From: Apium graveolens
Lineage: Eukaryota; Streptophyta; Magnoliopsida; Apiales; Apiaceae
Assembly (NCBI RefSeq): GCF_009905375.1
Contig: NC_133649.1
Coordinates: 221,801,380-221,865,379, forward strand
Length of the DNA stretch: 64,000 nt
Direction: 5' to 3'
Below, piece after piece: positions 33,901 to 43,800 of the stretch. The notes below the pieces were generated by a model. The model had not been told where the DNA came from. It ran no database searches and saw only the letters and a program-made list of their open reading frames with translations. Position numbers and translations under genes: made by a program. Positions within the stretch are counted from its first letter, which is position 1. Every line of letters begins with the position of its first letter.

Positions 33901-34359
33901 CCCCTCTTAGTGAAATATTTATAATTTATTTATGCTTTATTATTATAATAAAAAAGTAATTATTTATTTTAGAAAAAATAATTTCTAAGTAATTTATTAC
34001 TTTTATAAATTCTTAGTTTAAGTTTTTTAAATTTATCACTTTCAAATTTCTATCTTTAATTTTATAAATTTTGTTCTGTAAAATATTTGTATATCATCAA
34101 CTTAAATTATTGTAAGATTCATATTTAATTTTTAAAAAAATACTATATTTATCTTTCACTCTATGGTAAATATTACGGACAACATAAATTTGATGGAAGT
34201 CCGTCAAATTAATTATTGCCAAATTAGTATCTCATTTATTAAATTTGAATTTATATATCACCTTAGATCCTTGAAAATGAATTTAAATTAATATTTAATC
34301 TTAAAAATATTATATTTATGTTTTAATACTCTAAGATAACGTTTTGACAAGAATGTTAG

Positions 34360-34518
34360 AAGCTGCAACACTTTTTACCTAATGTAACACCGCGTTTTTG
34401 GCTAAGGTAACACAAAAAATATAATGTTAAATTAGCTCATTAGTACCATGTCTATGATAACATATTGGGTAACATTCTTTAAGGGGGGGCGTTGCGATAG
34501 GTTATATATGGTGTAGCG
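34360..34518. repeat. Right subterminal region and end of CACTA-like element
   Basis: Contains GGCTAAGGTAACAC, CTAATGTAACACC and GGGTAACATT words like those of the left end, and closes with TATATGGTGTAGCG followed by GAC. Confidence 0.6.
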
Positions 34519-34521
34519 GAC

Positions 34522-35462
34522 CTAGCTAACAAAAAATCAAAAATTAACACAATTACCATCCTTAATCACATTCCACCGACGTCACCACATAACACCAACA
34601 CAAACACTACTATTTATACACCATCATTATCTATATAATCATCGACAACAAGCTAACCAAAAAATTAACAATATTAAGCAAAAGATGTGAAAAAATCACC
34701 AGACATCCTATAAAATCGCCAATGACGGAATTTTCATATTTAGTTGCATCACATAAATAACTTAAAAATCTCATGCATATCTTATGAACACAAAATAAAC
34801 ATCAAAATATTTTGAAATATGGTTGTAAAACATCTATTGAGGGTGTGTATGGGGAAATTGAGGAGGGAGAGAGGGAGAAGGTCATTGGGATCTCATTTTG
34901 GTAAGCAATTGTATATATACTAACTTAAAACTCGTTCGATGCACGGACTTTATATAATTTAATATTTTTTTGTAAAATTTTAATTTGAATTGATTTCTTA
35001 TATTCATTTATTTAACATCAATAGAATAATATAGAATTTGATATGAATTAGAATTTAAATTTAGTAGAGAAAATTAACTTCGATATCAATTAAAATTAAA
35101 ATTGACTGACCGAACCAACTGAACAATAAAATTTTTAATATTTTGTCTATTATAGTATAGTATAGTATAATATAGTATAGTATAAATAGATAGATAAATG
35201 TGTTAAATAAATTTTTAAATAAAAATTTATAATTCCTAGTCAGAATTGAATTGGTAGCTCTGGGTTATCTATATAAATTGTATCATGTTGATTTCAATAT
35301 TGATTAGAATAATATAGGATTCGATATGAAATAGAATTTAAATTGATAGGAGGAAGTTGACTTAAATATCAATTAGAATTAGAATTAACGGAGCGATCGA
35401 CCAACCAAACTTTTCATGTTTCATGTATTATAATATTGTGTGTGAGTCTATATATATATATA
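34522..35462. other. AT-rich DNA with a diverged duplication
   Basis: No gene. A stretch at about 35018-35126 recurs imperfectly at about 35303-35408 (AATAATATAG...GATATGAA...ATCAATTA...GACCAACCAA order). A TATAG/TATAA simple repeat lies at 35150-35185 and a TA run directly precedes the Tat LTR, supplying its ATATA target. Confidence 0.5.
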
Positions 35463-36031
35463 TGTTATGGATAAAAACCTAAGATTATTATTTGCTGTAT
35501 TTATTACTAAGATTCGGGAGCTCAAGGCCTTTAATGGCTGCTCTCGTGTGTCGTAGCTTAATTCTGCCTTTACGAGATGCCTACGTATCTCTGTGAATTA
35601 GAGAATCAAGCCAAAAAACGTAGTTCTGATTTATGGGGTGAGGCCCCTTATATAGATGTGGGAGTCCTTGAATTGGACTTGGTATAGGAGACTTGGTGGA
35701 CAAGCCTCTGAATTAGGATAGACTTAGGAGTCCTAGGAAGTAGGAAGCTGATTTCTTATCCTTTTAGGTCCCCTTGAGGCTAATCTATAAGGATTTATAT
35801 CCTTACCGGGACTCTTCTCAATTGCTAATTTTTCCCTTATTAATTAATTACGAAATTAATTAATAATTAGGGCTTTTGGGCCTTTTTTATTCCATCAGAC
35901 CTGATCTGGTCCATCAGCCTTAACCTTTCTGGTCTGAGTATCATATATCTTTTTATTGGGCCTAGCAGCCCACAGCTTGTACAATTAATGCAATATTTAA
36001 TTATACAATCATAATTTATTTATCCCTATCA
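35463..36031 (-). repeat. 3' LTR of minus-strand Tat element
   Basis: 569 bp, TGTTATGG...CCCTATCA on the plus strand. On the minus strand preceded by a polypurine tract ending in GTTGGGGGGCAAA (36032-36047). Confidence 0.9.
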
Positions 36032-36047
36032 TTTGCCCCCCAACTTT
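36032..36047 (-). other. Polypurine tract of the Tat element
   Basis: AAAGTTGGGGGGCAAA on the minus strand, directly next to the 3' LTR. Confidence 0.85.
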
Positions 36048-36169
36048 TGGGAAACATTGATTAGGTTTCGCAGAAGTTAAGTCTATTCGTTCCCTTACAG
36101 GGTTTCGTTTTTCCGTAAAGTGTGGAGCGACCTACACATTTACAATGAATCTTCCTTTTATTCAGGAAT

Positions 36170-36445
36170 TATCTTAATTTCCAGGAATTTTTCCCTAATT
36201 TTCTGGGATTTTCCCTAATTTTCTGGATTTTTCCCTAATTTTCTGGGATTTATCCTTAATTTCTGGATTTTTCCCTAATTTCCTGGGATTTATCCTTAAT
36301 TTCTGGATTTTTCCCTAATTTTCTGGGATTTATCCTTTATTTTCTGGATTTTTCCCTTAATTTTCTGGGATTTATCCTTAATTTCTGGATTTTCCCTAAT
36401 TTTCTGGGATTTATCCTTTATTTTCTGGATTTATTCCTTATTCCT
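36170..36445. repeat. Minisatellite in the Tat 3' region
   Basis: About fourteen half-units of roughly 18-20 bases alternate between TTTTCTGGGATTTATCC and ATTTCTGGATTTTTCCC types, giving a higher-order period near 37. Tandem repeats in the 3' untranslated region are known in Tat elements (for example Retand). Confidence 0.85.
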
Positions 36446-36564
36446 GAAAATATTAGTATTTTTCAGAAATTATTTAAGGAATTTCCTTATTTTTCTGTAA
36501 TTTTCCAGGAATTTTTCCCTCCTTTTTCTTCTTTTTTCTTCCTTTTCTCTCCTTTTTTTTTATA

Positions 36565-37040
36565 TAGATTTCGACCAGGAATCCATTCGACCAGGATCCT
36601 GGTCGAATTAACCTTCATATTGCCCTGGTCGACAGGATTTCGGGTAGGATGGTTTCGATCAGGAATCCTGGTCGAATTTCGGCCAGGATTTTTCCCTTTT
36701 TTTTTATTTCAAGCAGAATTTTTCGACCAGGATTTCATTTCGGTCAGGATTTCATGCTTTTTGACCGAATTAGCCATCTTTTGTTGCCCAGGTCGACGTA
36801 AATTCGGGCAGGGTCCATTCGATCAGGATTTTACTTTGCTTCCTGGTCGACAGGGTCAGAAAACGTTCTGGCATTCTGGTTGAATGAAACAGTTATTTCC
36901 CCTTTTCGACCAGGAATTTCTGGTCAGGATCCTTCTCTTGACCGAAATAGCCCCTTTTTTCAGCCTTGGTCGAAGGAAAATCGACCTCAATGCAATCGAC
37001 TAGGATCTTGGTGCAGGTTCTGATCGAATTGGGTCAGGCT
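36565..37040. repeat. Cluster of TCGACCAGGA words in both orientations
   Basis: CGACCAGGA and its complement TCCTGGTCG, plus one-base variants, occur more than a dozen times in 475 bases, often back to back (for example around 36590-36605). They lie upstream of the antisense ORF promoter. Possible hairpins or protein-binding array; function unknown. Confidence 0.75.
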
Positions 37041-37064
37041 CCCTTTTTTTTTTTACCTTGAAGT

Positions 37065-37445
37065 TGGGCCATACATCTGGGGTGGACTCTCTTGGGTCCT
37101 TGATTTGGGCCTGAATTTCTTGGGCCACCCTCTTAATGGGTCTTCATCCAGGGCCCATTTCTTAAATCTGGGATTTTGTCTGTCAACTAATTGGGCCCTC
37201 TTTCTGGGCTTTCTTGGACTGGGCCTTTATCATGCTTTAATATCCAAAGCCCATTCAAACTTAGATTGGGCTTTAACTCTTAAGCCTGACTTCCAGAATA
37301 TTCTGGAATTTCTATATCATTCCAGATTTTTCCATATTTTTCTAAGGTTTTTCTAGAATAATCTGGAACATTCCAGATCCTTTCATTTTTGGGCCCATAT
37401 GGGCTTTTTTGAGGCCCAAATCCCCTTCTTCTTGGCTATAAAAAG
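37065..37445 (+). promoter_or_regulatory. Promoter of the antisense ORF: 13 site II (TGGGCY) boxes and a TATA box
   Basis: TGGGCC/TGGGCT or their complements occur at 37065, 37106, 37121, 37152, 37192, 37205, 37220, 37248, 37267, 37390, 37392, 37400 and 37413. A canonical CTATAAAAAGG TATA box follows at 37435, about 150 bases before the ATG at 37583. Site II elements bind class I TCP factors and mark promoters of genes active in dividing plant cells. This is a plus-strand promoter, independent of the LTR promoter on the other strand. Confidence 0.7.
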
Positions 37446-38524
37446 GTGGGATGAGAGTGTGATTCCTCACACCTCTCATTTCACTTCTCCACTCATCCTA
37501 CAAATTTCTCCCTCTTCTCTTCCTTTAGTTTTTTTTTGGCCACTCCTCCCTTCAAGACTTTCAGGTTTTCTAGGCTTTACTAATGGCTGACAAGAATTCC
37601 GAGAGAGCGGCGAAGATTGCCTCGGCTTCAAAACGAGGTAAGGATATCGAGATCCGTTCTTCGTACATGTCTTTAATCGATATGATTAACACTAGGGGGG
37701 ATGAATATCCCTCTACTGCACATCTCGATTCTTTTAATCATTGTAACACTTGGCACAACATTGATTTCAATAAACTAAATGCTCATTATAACGTCCTTCC
37801 TCCTTTTAGATTAGTTCCAGTCTCTGGTGGTGACCGTACTTGCCACTGGAGACCCGACATTCTCTTCATTTACACAGATGCCCTTAATGCTGGGCTTAGG
37901 TTTCCTTTTCATCCTTTTATTCCTCATCTTTTGGCTGATTTACAAATCAACCCGTGTCAGCTTCCTCCAAACGCCTGGAGGAACATTCTATATTTTATGG
38001 TTTGTTGTCTTAGGGAGGGCTTTCCTCTTTCTGTAGCTTGTTTTAGGAAGGTCTTTCAGTGTTATAATAGTTCTTCCAATATCTGTGGCTGGGTCTATGT
38101 CAAGCAAAGGCCCAAAAGCAAACATATCTTTAACAGCGCCTCTATTCCTGATAATAATCAAAATTGGAGGAATAGTTTCGTTGGGTTACGTTGGGAGAAT
38201 GGTGACTGGGGCACACTTTTTCGATCTTCCTTCGGGAAGGTCAGTGATGGTAGCCTCAAATCCATTCACTTAACTCCTGAAGAAACTATTATTTATAATG
38301 GGCTTACTCAGGATGATGGCACCACCACCAGTTGGACTCTCTTAGAGGAGTTTTCCCTGATTCATGTGGGACTATCCTCTGTTTCTCAACAGGGTATTTT
38401 TCTTCCCTTCTCAATTTTACTTCATTTCATGCATTATTAACATCACTTATTTTGTCCTTTGCTTTGTTTCAGCTGCTAAGGAGATTAACGAGGACAATGT
38501 TCCTTTGGTTGAGGAAACAGCTAG

Positions 38525-40572
38525 TGTAATAACCCCAATTTTTGGGAAATTTTTGAAACCCTTATGAATAGTGTTTTTGCTGAATGAGAAAACTTTTCAT
38601 GCCACACTATGTAGGGGTTCTGATATGGATATTCTGAGATTTTATTAGTACTTTATATGGGATATAAGTGTATGTAAAGATCGTCAGAATCCAAATCCGA
38701 ACACTTTGATTTTTCCCGGAAATTCACAAGATACGGAGAGAATTGAGTATAAGGTAACAGGATAAAAAGGATTTAAATTAAAGGATTATAGGAGAGGATC
38801 ATAAAAGGAATATAATATATTGAGAAAGGTTAAGGGAACCTAAGTAATAAGATCCCGGGTATGATCCCTCAAACGATAAATGAGAACGAAAGATAAGCGA
38901 ACCGTAAAACAAATAAGTGACCAAGAGACAAGCTTGTACAAGAAGCCAGGGATTGTGACATCATCAAACCACAAGGTGTGGACAAGTGGGAGCATTATGA
39001 CATGTGCAAGGTGACATAAGCATGACATGAGAAGGAAGGAGGTGTGGTGGCTTTGTAACCACACAAATTCAAGGGCAAGAAGGTAATTGACTAAAGCAAG
39101 CACAAAAACCAAGCAACCAAGCCAAGCAAAACATTTTTCATCAAAATCAAAAAGAAACCAAGGCATTGTTCTTCATGCTCTCGGCCAAAACAGAATCAGA
39201 ACACTAAAACTGCTGTATCTCCTTCATTTCTCACTCAAATATTGTGTTCTATAGCTCATTGGAAAGGTATTGAGATGGCCTACAACTCTTGTTCACAAGT
39301 CTCGTCCAAATAATCATGGTAAGACCCTCATTTTTACAGTTCTTTAAATCGGACTTTTAGAAACTTCAAAGCCTAACTTTGTGTTCTTGATTTCTTTGGA
39401 AAGATCAAGCTTGTAGGAGGCTCCCTAAGGCTTCCTAGCAACTTAACACCTCCCAAGGAAGGTATAAACTTCAAACCCTAGCCTTTACTTTATCTGTTAG
39501 TAAGTTTAATGGTTGGTGTTGTGAAATGAGAAGCATGGATTGTGATTATTAGTAGTTTGGTTTGATTTGGAAGTGTTTTGGTAATTGAAGCTTGATTATA
39601 GTTCATAGGTCTTGATTGTGGTTGTTTGAGTTGAAAACCTTGGAGATTATGGACTGATGTGGTATGGTTTAGGTGAAGTTTTGTTGTATTGATGGTTATG
39701 AGTTGGTTGGTGGTTAATTGGAGTAGTTTAAACATTGGTAATCGCGTAAACATAGCCGTCGTAACGTCCGATTTTCTTTGGACTGTTTTTGTGCATAACA
39801 TTAGGACCCGAGAACCCCCTGCTATATTATGACCACTGCCATGTTTAGATAGCTCATGTTACGAGCTTCATTTTGATATGTAGTTCGTTCGATTCCGATG
39901 CACGGTTTAGGAGAAATGACCGTTTCAAGTAACGGCGTTTCGCGAACGAAACTTTTCCCCTCGCCTTACTTTGAAATATAGGTTAAAGACCAAAAAGGGT
40001 TAATTAATGTATGAAACATTTATGGTAAGTGTGTTAGGCAGTTGGTAAGACACTCGTGAAGGAATCGCCTTAAAACTCGTAAAGGTTAAATTATTAAAAA
40101 TGGTGGAGCCGAGGGTACTCGAGTGACTTAAGAGAATCAGTAAGCGCAAAACAAGCGTTAGAGTCTAAGTTAGTTAAAGTATAGAATTACAAGTGATTTT
40201 GGTTTAATTCCAACTTACTTGTTGTTTATAGGTTACCAGACTCGTCCCGAGCCATTCGTAACCCCCAGTCGCTCAGGCAAGTATTCTATCCGTTATACTG
40301 TTGTTGTGATGTATACATTTGTATATGCATGATCTTGCGATAAATGCATATTGGTTATTTAGCAAATTCTTGCGATATATTGTAGAATGTGATATGGTAT
40401 ATATGCATGCCTGTTTCATATTCTTGAAATATATCTGTTGGTTCAGTTGATAATACCTATGCTAGAGGATAGCGGTAACTTGCATATACCCTTAGTATAG
40501 GGACCCAAAGGTGAAAATATTTTCTAAAACCGGGAGTCGAGGATCCCGAGTAGATTTTGTATATATGGATAT

Positions 40573-40608
<36 letters not shown>

Positions 40609-42535
40609 TTATAGTTTTCCAAACTATTAATCGAATAAGGTTTATTCGATAACTTTAACTTTATTTATTTATTTGAATATTATTTCGAATATTATTCGAG
40701 GGCTTATGACTCTTTTATATTATTATTGAATATTATTTGAATATTCATTTGAGGATCTATGACTCCGATTATTTGCTGAAATATATTCTTTATTTCATTA
40801 GAGAATAAACTGTTAATAATCAAACTTATTTTCGATTATTCAAATAAAGATAATACTTTCATATAAGTATATCTTGGGTTATTTAATACTCGTTTCAAGT
40901 ATAAGTTTTAATACTTCTACTTCAATTATTTTAATAAAGATTATTCTTTATGGGAATATTATTTAAATAATAATATTCAGTCATTTTCTAAATATTCTGG
41001 GGACTGATTTACTTCATTAAATCAGCTTTACTCCAAACACTCTTTAAAGTGTTTTCGAGTCTTCAAAATGATTTTTAAAAGTCAGAGCGGATCCCAAAAC
41101 TTTTTTTTTATATTTAAGATCTTCCTTTTAAGGGGATTTAAATACTCGCTCAAAAACCTGGGGAATCCGGCTTTGTGGTGTATTTTATATTCGCAACGAG
41201 GTTGCAGATTTGGTAAATGAATTGATTACTTGCCCAACGTTCGGGAAGTAAGCCCATCTCATTGAGTCGGCATAAGCGACAGGCCGGGGTATGGTCTATT
41301 ATTGTGTAAGTGGCTGGGTGGCAGTCCATCAACGCGTGAGGGGTCGGGGTACGGTCTAGCGCGAGGTCCTAATGCGGCCAGGGTGATGACCAGTGAGGAA
41401 TTCATCCATCTACAGTAGAAAAGGTTACTTATTGGTATCTTTGCCTGATCAGCGAGATATCGGGTTTATGCCAAAATTCTTTTCCTTTCCAAAATTCATT
41501 GGATGTTTCAAACTCTGTTCATACTTTACATAACAGAGGTTCCAGGAAATGTTTAAGAGATATATATATGTGGATATATATATATCGGGACTAAATAAAG
41601 TATCTCGTAACTTTATTTCATTCAATAATATTTCAAAGATTGAATCTATTCAAATCTTGTCTTGTAGTGTCATCTATGTGATGAACTTTTGAAACTGATT
41701 ATAACTTGAACGGTGGTAGTTCAAGTAGTATTGGGAAAGATATAAGTATATTGGGGTATTTGGTAACCTCATCTTTTAAACTTATATCTAATTAATAATT
41801 GTCTTATGTATGACAAAGATTTTCAGAAAAACGTTGAGACAAGGTTAGATATATGAGATCACCTTGCAACGATATTTTTTTCATACAGTTACACACTAGG
41901 ACTTTGTGTATATTATGCATGGAAGAGGACTTCCAATATTTTGAAAAGTATATATGTATATATACTGAATATTTTGCGACTTCATCGCATTAAGTTATCA
42001 ACTTGGTTCATTTCTTTTGACCAAGACTTTCATGAGTATTATGAGTAGGCTCATATATTGTAAATCATTATACATATTATTTTGGTGGGCTTGCTGCTCA
42101 CCCTTGCTATCTTCTTTCATCACACAACAACAGTTAGGAAAGATGGCCAGACTCCAGCAGACCCAGCGCAAGCGCGTGGGAAGCGTCCCGCGTCTTCCCG
42201 TTGATGTTGTAGCTGCTATAGCTGCAGAGGTAGATCCATTGTAGATCAGACCATCTGCTTTTGAGAATCAATTATGTATAATTATAACTTGTGGCAGATA
42301 ATGGAAATTAACTGTAAATTTATCAAGAAATCATTTTGGGTTGTAATAACTTTTAAATTGTGGATTCAAAGACTTGTACTTATTTAAATTTCATCTCTGA
42401 GACTATAACGGGTTGTGGTGTGTGTTAGTGTGGGGTCACAGCATAAGGTTATTATTATTAATTAAGTGAAGTGATATTGTGGAAAGAAAGACCGTGACGA
42501 CCCGGATCCCCGACCCCGGATCTGGGGGTGTTACA
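38525..42535 (+). repeat. 5' LTR of Tekay-like element
   Basis: 4011 bp. Non-coding except for short chance frames; includes a (TA)n run near 40576-40605. A 75-codon frame at 42017-42244 is present unchanged in length in both LTRs, but I see no sign it is a gene. Confidence 0.9.
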
Positions 42536-42539
42536 GAAA

Positions 42540-42551
42540 TGGTATCAGAGC
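42540..42551 (+). other. Primer binding site, tRNA-iMet type
   Basis: TGGTATCAGAGC four bases after the LTR end. Confidence 0.88.
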
Positions 42552-42797
42552 TAAGCGTTATAAACCTCAGAGATGATGGGATGTTAAGATAATAAGTTCA
42601 CTAAGATAATAAGAACTCTTGCCAAGTTCATAGTCGGACTACCTAACGTAGTACTGACAGTTAAAACCCTTATGGGAACCCTTATAAATGTAGCGATAGA
42701 AGCGTAGTTCGTTATCGTATATGGTAGCGGGACTCCAAACCCTGAAGTTGAGGAACATCAACGCAATGATGTTTTATTATTTATTGGGGATCAGATT

Positions 42798-42929
42798 ATG
42801 GATCCGATAGAGCGTCCTAACGCGGGACCGGATGATGTTGATATTGAGGATGTAGCGGTTGAGGATGTTGTCCTAGAAGGGATAGTTGCTGAGGAGGATC
42901 CCATGGAGGATCCTGACAAGAATGAATAA
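42798..42929 (+). pseudogene. gag: Truncated start of Gypsy gag
   Basis: A 43-codon acidic frame (MDPIERPNAG...) starts where gag should start and stops at TAA 42927-42929. The following sequence jumps to the RT/RNase H boundary, so the rest of gag was replaced here. Confidence 0.55.
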
Positions 42930-42981
42930 AGGACCACTGAGGAATTGATGACCATGGTTTGGTCGACTACCAGAGGTAGGA

Positions 42982-43800
42982 TTGGCCGGTCACTACCGGA
43001 GGTTCGTTCAAGTTGTAAAGATAGTAGCCCCTTTAACGCAGCTTACTCGTAAGACTGAGAATTTCGAATGGACAGAGAAATGCGAGAACAGCTTTCAAGA
43101 ACTGAAGCAGAGGTTGGTGATGGCCCTTATGCTGGCGTTGCCGGATGGAAAAAGAGATTTTGTGAAGTATAGTGACGCTTCGCACAAGGGCTTAGGGTGC
43201 GTGCTTATGCAGCACGGTAAGGTAATCGCGTACATGTCAAGACAATTAAGGTAATATGAAATTCGATATCCCCGCTCATGAGCTCAGGCTCGTGGCAATA
43301 GTTTTACCCTAAGGATTGGAGGCACTACTTGTATGGAGAGAAGTGCGATAATTACCTAAGCCATAAGTGCTCTAGTACATTTTCACGTAGAAAGAGCTCA
43401 ATATATGCCAGAGAAGGCAGTTAGAGCTAATCAAGAATAATGATTGGGAGATTCTTTATCATTCGGGGAAAGCCAATATGGTGGCTGATGCCCTTAGTAA
43501 AAAGGAGAGACTCAAGATGATAATGTCTTTTGGAGAGTTTATAAGAGATTTTGAGAAAATGGAAATAGAAGTGAAGGTAACCGGAGCCGGTACCGAAAAG
43601 CTGTTTGAGATTGTAATAGAGACCGAATTATTGGAAAAGAGCATATTGTGCCAGAAAAAGTTATGAATGAAGGCAGAGAGCCAACAAATAGATAAGAGGT
43701 TAATACCGAGAAATATGAGAAGGGAATAATGAGGTATTCCTACAGAATTTGGGTTCCAAATGTTCAAGAGCTTAAAGATGAGATCTTAGATGAAAGCTTG
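42982..43800 (+). pseudogene. pol: RT end / RNase H / start of integrase, first copy
   Basis: The frame 42982-43254 reads GHYRRFVQVVKIVAPLT and YSDASHKGLGCVLMQHGKVI, the RT-RNase H junction of Ty3/Gypsy, in good condition. It continues through stops to GKANMVADALSKKERLKM (about 43470) and the spacer before the integrase zinc finger. RT catalytic core is missing upstream. It precedes, out of normal order, a gag remnant at about 44090. Confidence 0.82.

Larger units (their letters stand above)
6020..34518 (-). mobile_element. Putative CACTA-type element carrying captured gene fragments (nested insertions inside)
   Basis: The left end reads CACTACACCATA and the right end, reverse-complemented, CGCTACACCATA (11 of 12 identical). 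Both are flanked by GAC (6017-6019 and 34519-34521), the 3-bp duplication length of CACTA/EnSpm elements. Both subterminal regions carry repeated CTAAGGTAACA-type words (6070-6430 and 34365-34490), another CACTA habit. Between them, after removing the solo LTR plus Sirevirus and the 8-kb Copia, lie exon fragments of at least six host genes, all on the minus strand. No transposase was recognised, so it would be non-autonomous. A 3-bp match can be chance, and the right end has lost the A of CACTA. It remains possible that the two ends belong to different elements. Confidence 0.55.

Noticed and set aside
6020..34518. Helitron as the gene-capturing carrier
   Set aside because: Helitrons lack target duplication and inverted ends and finish with a hairpin plus CTRR; here there are inverted CACTA-like ends with GAC flanks. 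A hidden Helitron inside cannot be fully excluded.
42017..42244. 75-codon ORF in the 4-kb LTRs as a gene
   Set aside because: It is identical in length in both LTRs only because the LTRs are nearly identical; no domain and no promoter evidence.
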